A stretch of DNA of 64,000 bases from Syngnathus acus (Eukaryota; Chordata; Actinopteri; Syngnathiformes; Syngnathidae): the NCBI RefSeq assembly GCF_901709675.1, contig NC_051097.1:10890039-10954038 (forward strand). Reading direction: 5' to 3'. Of the stretch, positions 28,201-41,013 are shown in pieces. Positions within the stretch are counted from its first letter, which is position 1. Each line of letters opens with the position of its first letter. The notes under the pieces were generated by a model, which did not search any database, had not been told where the DNA came from, and saw nothing but the letters and a program-made list of their open reading frames with translations. The position numbers and the translations under genes were made by a program.

Positions 28201-28829
28201 ACAAAACACGTGACGCGGCGCCGATAATTGGACGCAGCTGCACGGATGAGACGCCAGGTCGCGGCAGGACATTTAACCTTTGAACCCTCGGCAGCGGTTG
28301 CACATTGGCCAGGCATGCCGCTTTGGGTTTGTCTGAAGACGAGCCAGAATGCTCATCAAGGATCGGTCGGTGGTTCGTTTACATTACAACATGATAAAAA
28401 ATCATGAAAAAAGAAAAACCTTGAAGACATCAAAATTGTGAGTGGAAATGTCGGCTCTTATCAGCTCAAACTAGCCCGTCAGCAGTTAGTTTTTTTTTTT
28501 TTTTTGGTCACTAGCAGGAAACGGCTCTCAGATCTTGGCTGTTCTGTCGCCATGGCGAGTGTTTGTTTGTTTACATCTTGTGGCACTTTTACGGCCGCGA
28601 TGGGCCAGCTGGAGGGCGGAATGGTGCCGTCATCCAAAACGCGCCTTTTAAAATGAAACCATCATAAAGTAGGTCAACCAAAAAGTGATTCACCTCTCGC
28701 TGCTTTACTATCTGGCAGGTGTGACCTGGCTACCGGAGGTTGGACGCCACCTTAAAACGATGTAGAGGCGGAAAGCGCTGCCAAACTGCCAGGAGGCGGC
28801 CAGCCAATCAAACGGCGGTCAGAAGTTAA

Positions 28830-29430
28830 CACCAAGCAGCAAGGTGACCTGGAAAACAAAAAGAGTTCTTCCACTCATAAAAAGAGCTGAAGAGGACCGA
28901 AAAAGGAGAGGCAAGGACTCAACAGGAGTTAAGTGGCCACAACATGGACCAGACAAATTAAAAGGACTCCAGAGTACCAGTGGGACTGACGGAAGGAAGG
29001 AAGGAGAAGACTGACAAAAGGGACGAGAAGAAGAACTGAATGAGGAGAATGACAGAAACAAGGAATTAAATGGAAGACTAAACCCAAAGACTTAAACAAG
29101 GAGTGAAAGGGCTCAAAGAAGGCGAGGAAGGACTTAGAGAAGGACTTGAAGGACTTTTAAGGGCTCAGGGAAGAACTGAAAAGAGCTAGAAGAACCTGAA
29201 GGACTAAAACACAAATTGAAAGGGCTTCACACAAGGAAGTGAAGGACTTCAAGAACTGGAAGGACAAGGACTTAAAAAAAACACTCAAGCAAGAACTGGA
29301 GCCAGAAGCAGAGCGGACTGAAGAGGACCTAATACCAGCACTTGTGGGACTCCTAAAACAAGAACTTTTAGAAGAACCTGAAGTCCACAAAAGCCGTGAA
29401 GGATTCGCGGAAGAGCTGAGACTTTGGCGT
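28830..29430 (+). repeat. Purine-rich degenerate repeat block directly before lhfpl2
   Basis: For about 600 bases the plus strand is dominated by A and G, built from drifting copies of a GAAGGACTT/AAGAACTG-like unit (for example GAAGGACTT, AAGGACTTAGAGAAGGACTT, GAAGTGAAGGACTTC). The block ends a few bases before the lhfpl2 ATG, so part of it probably forms the 5' UTR. A frame starting at ATG 29239 runs to 29448, overlapping the lhfpl2 start in another frame, and would act as an upstream ORF if transcribed. No protein resembling it was recognised. Confidence 0.7.
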
Positions 29431-29435
29431 CAACC

Positions 29436-30663
29436 ATGTGCCACGTGATCGTGACGTGTCGCTCCATGCTGTGGACGCTGCTGAGCATCGTGGCGGCCTT
29501 CAGCGAGCTCATCGCTTTCATGAGCAGCGACTGGTTGGTGGGCTTCCCACGCACGCCCGAGCGCCACCACCACGGCTCCTCCTCGCCGTCGGCCGGCGAG
29601 GCCTACCGCCCCACGCTGGGCATCTACGGCCGCTGCGTGAAGCTGCCGCACCTCCAGCGCGGCGGCGTCCTGTGCGGCCCGTACGCCGTCCACTTCGGGG
29701 AGATCGCCAGCGGGTTCTGGCAGGCCACGTCCATCTTCCTGGCGGCCGGCATCCTGCTGCTGTGCGCCGTGGCCTTCATCTCCGTCTTCACCATGTGCTT
29801 CCAGAGCATCATGAAGAAGAGCATCTTCAACGTCTGCGGACTGCTGCAAGGCATCGCCGGTGAGACGCATGACAATCGGCCATATCGAGTATTTAAAAAA
29901 AATAAAAAAGTGCCTCCTAACGTTTCAAGAAATGGGAGACAAAATAGTTCATTTCATGATGACGTCCTTCTCCTTTTTGCTAATTAATTTTGTGTGTGCG
30001 TGCGCGGCTGGCCCATTCAAGGCATCCCTTCAATTCGTCAGCGTGGCCGGCCGGCCGACCGGCCTGCACGTCAGATGTAGCGCAACAACATGTGGAAAGA
30101 ATTTATGACCTACTTTTCATTTCCTTCTCACCACACCACGCCTTCCACACAAAGAGAAACAAAGCCATAGAAAGGCGCACAATGACACGCACGCAGTATA
30201 AGAAGCCTGTTGAAACGCCAGCTTTTTGTGGTATGAGAAAAATGTCAACATTTCAAAACTTTTTCCGCCATTAATCTTTAATTCAATTTAATTCCAATTT
30301 GGTTTTGCATGTGTGCATACCTTCTTAGGCGTGACGAATTGGGATATGGTTCTTTATTTAGCTCAAGCCCCCAATTAACATGTGCACCCCCGCTCCCTTT
30401 CGCCAGGCCTGTTCCTGATCCTGGGCCTGATGCTGTACCCCGCCGGCTGGGGCTCGGAGAAGGCCCGCCTGTACTGTGGCGTGGAGGCGTCGCCGTACCG
30501 GGTGGGCCTGTGCTCCATGGGCTGGGCCTTCTACACGGCCGCCGGCGGCACGGCGCTCACCTTCCTGTGCGCCGTCTTCTCGGCGCAGGCCGAGATCGCC
30601 ACGTCCAGCGACAAAGTGCAGGAGGAGATTGAGGAGGGAAAGAGCCTTATCTGCCTCCTCTGA
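29436..30663 (+). CDS. lhfpl2: LHFPL tetraspan subfamily member 2
   Basis: Two exons, 29436-29859 and 30407-30663, join in phase to give 226 residues (human 228). The start [17 protein letters not shown] is invariant in the family. Four membrane segments are apparent: residues about 9-31, then after a large first extracellular loop containing the LCGPYA motif the segments around [32 protein letters not shown] and [17 protein letters not shown]. The C-terminal [21 protein letters not shown] is nearly identical to mammals. LHFPL proteins are tetraspan membrane proteins; relatives associate with channels and receptors, but the precise role of LHFPL2 is poorly defined. The first loop ([11 protein letters not shown]...) is divergent in sequence. 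The 547-base intron (29860-30406) holds no recognised exon. Both exons are strongly GC-rich compared with the flanks. Confidence 0.95.
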
Positions 30664-30754
30664 ACGCCGCCCACGCCAAAGACTCGGTCGGCCGCGCTGT
30701 AAATAAGTGTACATACGCTCGCATCCTTCTTTCAGGGGTTAAGCCACTCCAACT

Positions 30755-30760
30755 AATAAA
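30755..30760 (+). terminator. lhfpl2: Polyadenylation signal of lhfpl2
   Basis: AATAAA 92 bases after the lhfpl2 stop codon, followed by a TGTGTG-rich stretch. Confidence 0.65.
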
Positions 30761-32334
30761 GAAAAAATCCACTCTGTGTGGAATGATCCACATTGCAATG
30801 GCTTTCTGTTTTTCCAGGTGTGCGTATTTGTGTGTGTGTATCACGCGTGTCCGTGCTTTTGCGTAAAGTTTTGCGTTAACGTGCCCACACAACTGTCAAA
30901 GATGGTAGAATGGCGCCCTCAAGTGTAACATGCCTGCTAGTGCACTCTGGCTTCTGAAGAGCTGTCTTCTATGGAGGGTGCCCTCTGCTGGGGACATTTG
31001 ATACTGCACCCATCCCTCTTTTCTAACAGTATGTGGGGGACATCTTTCTTTTGACCACAACTTTTGAACCCAATGGCCTCGACACTCCACCATCGGCAAC
31101 CCCCCCATTTTCGGGACCCTGAACACGCTGAACGACCTTGCGTGGCTCTACAAAGTCTACACCCATAATGAACGTCAAACAAACAGCGAGGGATGAGTTT
31201 GTTATTTTTGATGTTATAAAGTGTTTAAAATAATTGAAAAAACGTCACGACGCATCATTGAACCTGCCAAATGAATTGCTTTACAAAAAAAGTAGTTAAG
31301 GGGAAAAACGCGATGATAATAGTCAGTGTGGGCGGAGTTCACCCCACATTAAGCCACGCCTCCAACTGTACTTTGCAGCCAAAGCTACACGCTCCGTCGG
31401 CAGACACGTCGGCGTGTGACGTCACTGGCTTTCCCACGTGCAGATGTTTATGCTCCTCGTGCTGGTCGAGACGTCAAGAGGGAGAGAACAAAAGCGAGAC
31501 CAATGGCACACGTCTCCTTAACTAAACATATTTACTCATTTAATCGATAATACAAAAGAAAACAACGTCGATCAAAAAGACATAGGAGCCGTGCTTTGTT
31601 GTCTTAAGCCACTTGTTGAACGTAGAGCGGAAATGTACTATTTTCCTTGTGGTCCCTGAGCGCATCAGCCCCTACGGATTTTGCACGCGCTCGCCATGGA
31701 AAAAAAATAATACCGACTGAATAACATTGCTAGTTCCTTGACTAAGTCTACTACATGTGCTAACCAGGTCTATTTGTAGTACCTTTCCAACTACGTACTA
31801 ATTTCTAGCACTTTGATTGAGCATTTCTAGTAGGTCGACTTTTTATGATCGCTACATGTACAATTTTCTCGATGGTTCTTCAACGCAACAGCCCTCCCCC
31901 GGATTTGGCGTGCACGCGCTCGGCTTGTAAACACAAGCTCACACGTGACTGTGTTGGAGCTGAGCTGAGCTGATTCGTCGACGTCGTCGTCACGGAACGG
32001 ACACAACAAAAGAAAACTAACGAGAAAAGGTTCGAAAGAAGACAGTGGACTGAGCCGTCCAGAAGCCGAGCCGAGCGGGTGTCATGACAGTCGACGTGCT
32101 TTGTTCGGGCCTGCCTTCGTTCCGGGCCGCCGTTAGCTCGCGTGTCCGGGGGACGGAGCCGAGAGCCTTTGTTTCGGCCGCTCGTCTCGTGCTAATCGGC
32201 TTGCTAGCTTGTTACAAATTGTACTTTTCCAGCTAGTTAGCATTAGCACGTAGCATCGACAGCCTAGTACCACTCTCCCCCTTTGAACCAAACATTCGTG
32301 ATCACCGTCCGCCCGTTGTCAAGCTTCGGCTTCG
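30761..32334. promoter_or_regulatory. lhfpl2-jmy intergenic region and jmy 5' leader
   Basis: No protein family is recognisable. The first kilobase is ordinary mixed sequence. From about 31900 the sequence becomes CpG-rich with repeated GAGCT units (about 31958-31975) and is likely the jmy promoter. The last 250 bases before 32335 form a probable 5' UTR. Confidence 0.45.
32084..32236 (+). CDS. Candidate 50-codon upstream ORF in the jmy leader
   Basis: An ATG at 32084 opens a 50-residue frame (MTVDVLCSGLPSFRAAV...) that stops at TAG 32234-32236, about 100 bases before the jmy start. If the transcript begins upstream of it, it could limit jmy translation. No homologue was recognised, and neither transcription nor translation can be shown from sequence; it may be chance in a GC-rich leader. 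Confidence 0.2.
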   Translation: MTVDVLCSGLPSFRAAVSSRVRGTEPRAFVSAARLVLIGLLACYKLYFSS

Positions 32335-35300
32335 ATGTCCTTCGCCATGGAGGACAACTTGGAATCCGGCTGGGTGTCCGTCCGGCCCAAAGCCTTCGAC
32401 GAGAAAGAACGACACAAATTCGCTTTCATCGTGGCCTGGAACGACATCGAGGGAAAGTTTGCCATAACCTGCCACAACCGGACGGTACAGAAGCGGACCA
32501 GCTTCCTCGACCCGCTCCTCGACTGGTGCCCGTACGAGGACGACAAGCAACCCGGGATGATGTCGACAAAAGACGGAGGTCGTTCGGCGAAAGTTTCTCC
32601 GAAGGGAAAAGTTGACAGTTGGGACTTAGTGTCGCCCAAGGTCACCGACATGGAGTTCGTGGACCCCGCGGGGGCGCCGCTCTCCCCCGCGGAGGACGGC
32701 CGTCAAGACTTCAGCTGGGCCGGCCTCTTCTCCTTCCAGGACCTCCGGGCGGTTCACCTCCAGCTGTGCGCGGTCAACGCCGAGCTGGAGCCTTGCCTGC
32801 CGGCATTCCCGGAGGAGCCGTCCGGCGTGTGGTCGGTGCTTTTCGGCGCCTCGGCCGCTTCATCGGAGCGGGAGACGGAGGCGCTGTGCTACCAGCTACA
32901 GGTGTACCTGAGCCACGCTCTGGATACCTGCGGCTGGAAGATCTTCTCGCAGGTGCTGTTCACCGACAGCGACGACACCGAGGAGTACTACGAGAGTCTG
33001 AGCGAGCTGCGGAGGAAAGGCTACGAAGACGGGCTGGACAGAGCCAAGAGGCGCTTGCAAGAGGTCAGGCAACGGATTTAACGTGGTACACGTCATCTGC
33101 ATGCTTTATTTTGATTTATGATCAACTCTAGTACCTTAACTGATGTGCTACTAAGTCTTTGCTCCTTGGCTGACTATGTCTGTTATTGTACCACCTTGTC
33201 CAACCAGACTGGCAGCGAATCATGACGTTTATCCGACACAATGTTTTTTTGAGGATGTGACAGAGATGCACACTTTTTCCAATTGTTCCAAAATCCCCTC
33301 CCCTTCCTTTATCCCACCGCTGCAAACGCCCTCACCTCCCATCTGTCGCCGTACTTCCCCACGCCTGTAACCCGATCCCGCCCCGGGGCCCACACATCGA
33401 GCCCTCGTGTCAGCGGGGACAAAAGACAACAATTCGCGCTCGAGTTACAGCAGCTGTCGACCTCCTCCCAGGATGCGACACGTCACATGACGCACGGCGC
33501 ATGCGAGCGACGCAAAACAAACGACTCCTTTTTGGAGAATCGACTCTTTCCTGGAAAGAGTTGACACTGTTCCTACTGAAGAAATGACACCCCTTTGTTG
33601 TCCTCTCAGCTTGGGTCAAAACATCTGAGACGTTTTATTTTGGTGGGAAAAAGTCGTAAAGAACAGTAACGCTTTTGTGACTCCATAGATCATCTTGTTG
33701 ATTTCAATCAAAGGATATTGAAAATATAAAAGACTAATTTCCTCCTCTTTTGTTGCTGAAACCTGTCCGTTGACTCAAGCACCTGCCAAAATCTAGAAAA
33801 TATTTGCTAAAAGAAGCACAATGTTACTTGCACTTCTTCATGACATCATTGACAGGATGAGGTATTTTCCATGAACGCTCCACCCTTTCCATTAACAAAT
33901 ATTTGGAGCAGTGTGCCGCTAAACATTTGCCTCGATAAAGAATCTCAGCGCCGCCGCTCAAAATCTCCGACGTGTTTGTGTTGGCGGTGATCACCGCGTG
34001 ACACCCGGCGAGGCAAACACTTGACGCGAGTCAGGCGTGATTGTCAAATATTGACCACGGAGCAGACGAGATGACGAGATGAACTTGACGTTGCGCGTGT
34101 GGTTGGCGAGTCTGTCTCGGAAATAACAAACGTTTGGGTGGCGGCTTTGAATGTTGTTGTTTTTTTCTCAGAAGGAAGTGCCGCCGGAACTTAGAATGTC
34201 ACAGACTGACATCATTTTTTTTTTTGCCATGAGACTAAAGAGACTGGAAGAACCACAAAAAGGCTATTGTGACAATTCTGCCTAGCAACAAGTGGCAAAT
34301 CTGCCCATGTTGTCTTATGTCTAAGTTGATTTTTTTCTTTTTTTTTTTCTTCAACCAAAACCTGGCAAGCAGGGCGTGTTGTTTCCAAAGGGTAAAAAAA
34401 AGTGCTCTAGGCAGACTGAGCAGCAGCTCCGGTTCTGAGCAAACTGGTAGAGTGGGTCGTTGATGACCGGTTTCACGCTGCTGAGGCGGCAGAAACGCCG
34501 TCCTGTAATTACACGCAGAGCCGTTGCTGCTGAATTCAGCACGTGAGAACTCCTTGGAAGCCCGGTCAAATTGTTCTTTGTTGCGATTAGGACTCTTTAT
34601 GAGCCCGGTGATTGACTGGCGACCAATCCGAGGTGTATGCTCAAAGCTAGCCGCTAAATGCTAACTAGCTTCTGTGACAAACCATGTTTGATTATAGCGT
34701 GACGTACAAAACAGTTGTCAGACGGCGATGCTTGCTTTTGACACCAAGGGACAACTCTCCCGCCTGTCCAGCACACACACGGACACACACGGGGAGTGTG
34801 GTTGTCATGGAGACGGCGCAGGGCTGTAAACAGTAGGAGCAGTGTTACCTCGCCTGAATGGTCCTCTGTGTGAGACCCTGACCCGGCCTGCTGCCCATAA
34901 AAGCGCCTCTCTTCCGTCTTTATAATACATGCAGGTTTTTTAAAAATATATATATTATTTATGATGATGACTATGACATGCTCAAACTGGCTGAATTTGA
35001 AAAATCGCTGCCATCCCAACCATAAATCCAAGCTTTGCTAATCTGGGATTAAAGGGAATCTGTGGCCGGAGCTCTTAGCGCAGCTCAACAGCGTAGTCGT
35101 CGTGTCCACCGGATTCCTCACTGGAAGTCCACAACGGGAGGCACGAGTATGGTACACCATCAGGCGATATGTTTCACTGGCATAAAAGCACTCAGCCCAC
35201 AGTAACATAGCATATCAATTTGAATATTTGATTCAAAACGTCACAACTGTTGAATATGTTGTGAACGTGTGCTTGGGCGGCAGGTTCTGGACAAGCACCG

Positions 35301-38300
35301 GGCCCTGGACAGCATGGTGGAGCTGCTGCAGGTCTACGGCGAGGAGGACGAGGCGTACGGCCAGATGCTGGAGGCCGCCACGCAGCTCTACCACTACCTG
35401 CTGCAGCCTTTCCGGGACATGAGGGAGCTGGCCATGCTCCGACGGCAGCAGATTAAGGTGACACGCGCGCGCACACACAAATCCATCTGTTTTCGGGCTT
35501 AGTAGCGGCTGCGACTAACTAGTTTGACCCGGAGCAAGCCCCCAAAGCCAAATACTCGCCAGAATACACTCGCATCTGTATCTTGTCTATGATGTGTCAT
35601 TGTTAAAATTCAATACTTGATTAGGGCTGACAAAACAGCACAACTTGTGACCGCTTTCCTGTGTTTGTCGTCTGTTCTGCGCTTTCTACTGCTTATCTCG
35701 GCCCGGTGGGCGGAGTCAACTACGCAAAAATAAGCGTCCTCACGCGCCAGATAAGAAAGACTCCATGTTTCCTAGCGTGCGACGCGTCTTGAGTTTCATC
35801 GCTAGTCGTCGCGAAGACGAATTGCAACGGCTGTGAGAGGCCGTAAACGTGGAGGCGTTAAATTTAGCAGCGCTAGCTCGTTTGTCTCGCTTGCTAACGG
35901 GAAACGCTAGCATGCGAAGACCGCAAATACTATTATTACAATGGTACATTTTAAATAGTAGAGCAAAACTTGTTTTGAAAAATGTCATTCTCTTTTTGTA
36001 GGTAATCCAAATAGTTTTTTTTAAAACCAGAGATTTGATTTGAAGGCCATATCACAGCTATAGTACACAGAGACGTCTTTGTGTTCTGCTTCTTTAGAAG
36101 TTGTACACGTTTCTGGTCAATGATGTAATCTCTCTGAGTATTCCTCCCGGCTTGTTCCTAACTTTGCGCTGCTTTGCTGCCTCACGTGCACACACACACA
36201 CTTGCTGGCCGTGGTACAGACTGTACACACGCACATCTGCTTTACATTTAGGCCCTGGCTGGGAGTTCATCTGTGGACGTGTTCTTCCTTTAACGCACAC
36301 CAGGCGAACGTGGTTCAGGGCGTTTCAGTATTTATTTCTTATCCTTGCTTTCCATGTAGGCCACCAAGTGTTGTCTTTCTCCTCCATCTTAGGGCAACCT
36401 TTGCTATAGTGGGCCAACTAATGAAGTAAAACTATCAACTGGTTCTGTTGTAAAAAGATCATGAAATAATCTTCTTCCCTCACATTTGGCGCCATCTGTT
36501 GGCCGCCGTGCGCATTACTCCCGCCTGACTTGTTAATCCTCGCCGCTCAGATCTCGCTGGAGACAGAGCGCTTGGGTCCTCGCCGGGTGGAAGGCCTGAG
36601 GAGGGAGGATGAGGAGTGGCAGAAGAAGGCGAACGTCGCCGTCCTCGCCATCCAGGACATGACTGTCAAGTACTTTGAAACCACCAATCGAGCGCTGAAA
36701 GGTAAACGGGCGCATCGAACGCCGCCACTGCGTAGCGCACACAAAACGTCTCGGGCGTGTGCGTTTCAGCGCTGTACGAGCGTATGCGCGCCGACCAGAG
36801 GAGGCTCGGCAAGTCGGCGTGGGCGGCGGCGGTGGAGCGCATGGAGCGGCTGCAGTACTCGGTCTCCAAAGAAACGCTGCAGCTCATGCGGGCCAAGGAG
36901 GTCTGCCTCGAACAGAAGAAGCACGGACTCAAGGAGGAGGTAGGGTGGAGTATGTCACCATCAACATTTGTGATCTCATCACCTGGGTTTTTTTTTTTTC
37001 TTGGCCAGATGCGAAGCCTGCAGGGCGGCGAGGACGCCATGCTGCACCTGGACCAGCTGGAGGCGCTGTACTACGAACTCCAGCTGCAGTTGTACGACAT
37101 CCAGGCCGAGGTGCTGCGCTGCGAAGAGCTGCTGCTCACCGCGCAGCTGCAGAGCCTGCGAAGACAGATCACAGGTCAGACCCATCACCCGGCGCCAGTG
37201 TCCACGCTGAAGGTTTTTTCTCAAATAAGACACTTTTTTTTAAAAATTTGCCTGCAGAGAGGCAGGACGAGGTGGTGTACTATGATGCCTTCGAGAGCCC
37301 CGACGCCATGAAGGGGGCGGAAGACCCGGTCGAACCGCCGCCTCTGCCGCCCCTTCGTGACGACGAAGAACTGCGGACCCTGCGCCAGAGGACTCGGCAG
37401 CTGGAGGCCCGCAGGGGACGCATCACCACCAAGAAGGTCTACCTCAAAAACAAGAAGGTGACCTGGCCACATCGAAAATTGGAGAATTTGATGCGCAAAA
37501 GGGCTTCCAAGTTGTCCCTTTCTCATTTGACTCCTCTCGTGACAGGAAATCTGCATCTCCAATCACAAGCAGAAAATGGAAGCACGTCAGGGCGTCCTCA
37601 CCCCGCAGGTATTGTCTCGCAGCCGCCCAACATCCCCGATGAACTTGGAGCCCGACTTGACGGTCGTTGCTGCTCGCTTCCGCAGGTGCGGGAAACGGAG
37701 GAAGAGGAAGCCGAGCGGAATGCGCAAGTGAGTCTGGAGAGGCAGAGAACTCTGGACCGACTTCGCAGCCACAATCAGGTAAAGAGTCTCCGTTGGCACC
37801 CTCGTGTCGTTATTGATGATTCCTGATGTTCTCGGACCCGTGTCAACTGATTCCTGCTCTCCTGCAACTCAGCGTTATCCAGGTCACGTGACACTGAAGT
37901 CCAGTCGTCTGAGGCTGCTTCAGACGCAGCGGCGAGCAAGTCAGCCTCCTTGCGCGCAGGCGGCCGGCGTCCAGACCGACCGCGTGGCCTCGGACCTGCC
38001 GGAGCTCTCGGTGCCTCCTCTTGAGGACGCCTGCGAGTCCTTACCCGCCATCCACCTGGACGACCCGGAGTCGTGTCCTCCGTTCCTCTCTCTGCCGACG
38101 GCCGTTCTCACCCTGGGTGGAGGTCCTCCGCCGCCGCCCCCTCCTCCCCCTCCGCCTCCGCCGCCATCGGTAGCCGTTGAGCCGCGTCCGGCGTTGCTGC
38201 GCGAGTCCAAGCCCGCCTCGCTGCCTCTGGGTCCGATCTCGCCACGCTTCTTCGACAGCAGCCAGCTGTTGACGGCCAGGAAGAAACTGAGGAAGACGTC

Positions 38301-38824
38301 GGCTGAGGACGCCACGCAATGGAGGAGAGGTCAGAGACGAAAATGTGAAAGGTCAATTTGTTTAGTTGGATTAATTATTCAAATGAATACATTCGTCTCA
38401 AATGTATATATTTTCAAGTTATAAAAATGGGTGCAGCTTGGAACCAGTTTTGAATGTTATTTAACAAATTTCATTTCTTTCCATGGTTGTTTTGTTGTAT
38501 CCGCTGTGCTCAGCGAGCTCCCCGATGGACGAGGTTCTGGCGTCCCTGAAGCGCGGCAGCTTCCACCTGCGGAAAGCCGAACTGCGCGTCCTCGCCCCCG
38601 ACCCGGACGACGACGGCGAGAACATCTTGGCGCAGATCCGGCAGGGCGTCCGTCTCCGGCAGGTGCGCGCCCCGGCGGAGCGGCCGCGCCGCGCTGATCG
38701 CTTTGCGCACTCGGCGGACGCCCTGACGCGAAGCATCCACGAGGCTCTGCGCAGAATCAAGGAGGCGTCGCCCGAATCCGAATCGGAGGACGAGGGCCTC
38801 CCTTGCACCGACTGGGAGAATTAG
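32335..38824 (+). CDS. jmy: Junction-mediating and -regulatory protein (JMY), actin nucleator
   Basis: Ten exons join in phase: 32335-33063, 35284-35457, 36551-36701, 36770-36939, 37009-37174, 37258-37457, 37546-37608, 37686-37778, 37873-38329, 38514-38824, giving 837 residues (human 988). The N-terminus keeps the WHAMM/JMY signature HKFAFIVAWNDIEGKFAITCHNRT; the variable segment after it is much shorter than in mammals, explaining most of the size difference. ECSWAGLFSFQDL-type and LPLSELR-type regions lead into a long coiled coil (exons 2-8; MRELAMLRRQQIK, MRADQRRLGKSAWAAAVERMERLQ). A polyproline tract (about 38128-38165), which binds profilin in this class, is followed by WH2 motifs (SSPMDEVLASLKRGSFHL, ILAQIRQGVRLRQV) and an acidic end, EDEGLPCTDWEN, that activates Arp2/3. 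JMY nucleates actin and is also a p300/p53 cofactor in mammals. Intron 1 (33064-35283) and intron 2 (35458-36550) hold no recognised exon. Confidence 0.93.
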
Positions 38825-41013
38825 AACACCCGGTTGGCTGTGACTTTGAGTGCAATTTGAACAAGAAGAAGAAATTGGTTCTGAAGTGGGTTTTGTACAA
38901 GTGGACTACTTCACGCGTTTGGTCACCTGTGTACTTTGATGTTTACTGTCGTACTGTACTTTCCTTGAAGGAGGTCCACATGAAAATGCACATCAAGTAT
39001 TTTTTAAACATCTTTTTTTTTTTTTTTACTTCACCATCTTATAGAATGAACTTCAAGATGTTTTGTAATGATTCTAGCTTGTGTTGTGTGTGACAGTTTA
39101 AAATAATGGGATTCACTTGTCAGCGATTTTAAAGCAACGGGAGTACATTCTGGAGCTTTTTTTTTTAATTATCTATTTAAAGCAACAATTTTATGCAAAT
39201 TCCACAAGTCCTTTCAATCAGCCTTTTAAAGTAACAATATGCAAATTTCGATGAGATATTTTGGAAACAGCAATTAGAAATTTGTTGAATTTTATCGGCC
39301 GTTTAAACGAACGACACTGCTCCCTAAGATCCTTTTGGTGCCGATTCTGATGTTTAGGTTTGTTTTTCTCATTGATTTTTTTGTACTCTACATTTTCCTT
39401 TTCGAGGTGTGTCCTTTATATATCACGTGTGTTGTGCGTGTGCGAGTTGATTGGTTATTCATATCCGTTCCATCACGTATGAAATGTGTCGAGCGGACGC
39501 GTGTAGCAACATGCTAGCATCCGCGGGAAAAGTTGAGCTGAGGGCTAGCTTTGAGTTAGCATCAAAGTGTTAACAACATAGATTTTGAGGGTAATTTAGT
39601 GGTACATCATCACATTGCTAAGAAATAAATAAATTGGAGTTAGTTCAGCATCACAGCACAAACCGAAATATTTGGAGGGAGTTAGCGCAGCATTAGCATC
39701 AACAACGCTAACCACCGAAAGACAAACTGTGAGTATAACTTCACAATTCTTTTCCCGAAAGCCGCTAACGTGTCGCTACATGTTTAATTTTTTTTTGTAT
39801 GTAAGTTCTGAGGATTAAGTCTGCGTTTGTGATGGTTATTTTGAAGTTTGACAGTTTGTATTCGGACCTCGCAGCAAACGTGCAATAATAAGCCACGTGT
39901 CATCGTACACGTTCAAAATATATATACTGCATGCCTAATGTGTATTCAAGTATTTATTGATGCTTTAAATTTTAAAAAGATTTGCATATTTGTTTTTTAA
40001 TGCTCTGGCATTTCTTGTTACTTTTTCTTTAAAAATAAACAACCCCCAAAAAGTTGAGTTACAGTTTAATTTATGATTGAGGAATTTTTTTTTTCAATGG
40101 AATTTTTCTGTTAGTCCCTTGAGAATATTTAAGTTGATCATTGATCACTGCTTTTATAGACTGAGTTTTAGACTAAAATATATGCAAACATATGTAAATA
40201 AGCCAACATTTACTTTTTTTTCTCCTTATCTTAGAATATGACAAAAATGCATAGCACAGACATTTGATGAAGCTTTTAGTTAAAAACTCCAAAATGACAG
40301 TCAGCATAAACATTTTATTTCAAATACTTTTGACAACAAGCCCTTAAAGTTGCGATGTGTCTCTCCGACGTTTTTTTTTGGCATCAAATCAACAACTGAC
40401 TAAAAGGCAATGTCAGCAAAAAAATAACTGTACAGAAGAAAAAAAAAACATTTGGCCCAAAAAAAAAAATCCAAACAAGCTTTAGTTACTTGATAAATAG
40501 TTCAAAAATATTGCCAGTTTTTAAATAATGATATTTCAAATTCAGTCAAAATTCTCACCTCAAAGGTGAAAAACAAAGTACCTGAAAGTGACAAAGCTTC
40601 GGCTAAACCCTTGGCTGTCATCTTTTGTATTGCTGCTTGGCGGTTCGCCGTCGCCCGCCCGAGTGCTACAGCGCACCTTTGTCAAGTCCTCGCACCATTG
40701 ATTCATTTGGCTGATGATGTCGTTGGGAAAAAAAGGAGGGAAAAGGCGGGAGCGAGCCCTCCAAGTTTAATGATTGAAGAAGCACACGAAAAAAGTCCCA
40801 GTGTAACGGCGGTAAAGGCATCATCATGATCCCGGCCGGCCGTTCACTTGGCTGCTGTAAACGATCCGAGTGGGCGTGGCAAAAAGTGAGCGAGTACCAT
40901 AAATGCGTAGAAAGCGTGTAAACATCTCCAGACGTCGTGGCGACGTGATGGCGGCAGTGAAAAGTGGCGCCCGAGCTGCGCTCCGGTTCCATCCGAGTTG
41001 CAATCGAGCGTCT
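38825..41013. other. Convergent 3' region of jmy and homer1
   Basis: AT-rich sequence between two convergent stop codons. AATAAA at 39624-39629 is a candidate jmy signal and TTTATT at 40314-40319 (AATAAA on the minus strand) a candidate homer1 signal. No coding exon was recognised. Both genes probably have 3' UTRs of around 0.7-0.8 kb, which is inference. Confidence 0.5.

Larger units (their letters stand above)
17995..29435. other. 11-kb gene-poor interval between arsb and lhfpl2
   Basis: No protein family was recognised on either strand; the open frames here, up to about 200 codons, look like chance readings, several running through homopolymers. The interval contains the arsb 3' end (AATAAA at 18474-18479), a CCAAT-rich block that may hold a non-coding lhfpl2 first exon, a perfect palindrome, two short LINE reverse-transcriptase remnants, C and T homopolymers, and a purine-rich block that abuts the lhfpl2 start. 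In mammals LHFPL2 has distant non-coding 5' exons, so much of this stretch may be its first intron(s) and regulatory sequence. Confidence 0.5.

Noticed and set aside
29430-29870. Long antisense frames opposite lhfpl2 exon 1
   Set aside because: GC-rich coding DNA gives long antisense frames by codon bias; the sense strand is a clear tetraspan protein.
36759-37826. A 355-codon plus-strand open frame across several jmy exons
   Set aside because: It reads jmy exons in shifted frames and runs through introns; the spliced jmy model explains the region with family-matching protein.
37941-38356. Polyglycine and polyarginine frames antisense to the jmy proline tract
   Set aside because: Direct consequence of the CCG/CCT repeat coding for polyproline on the sense strand.
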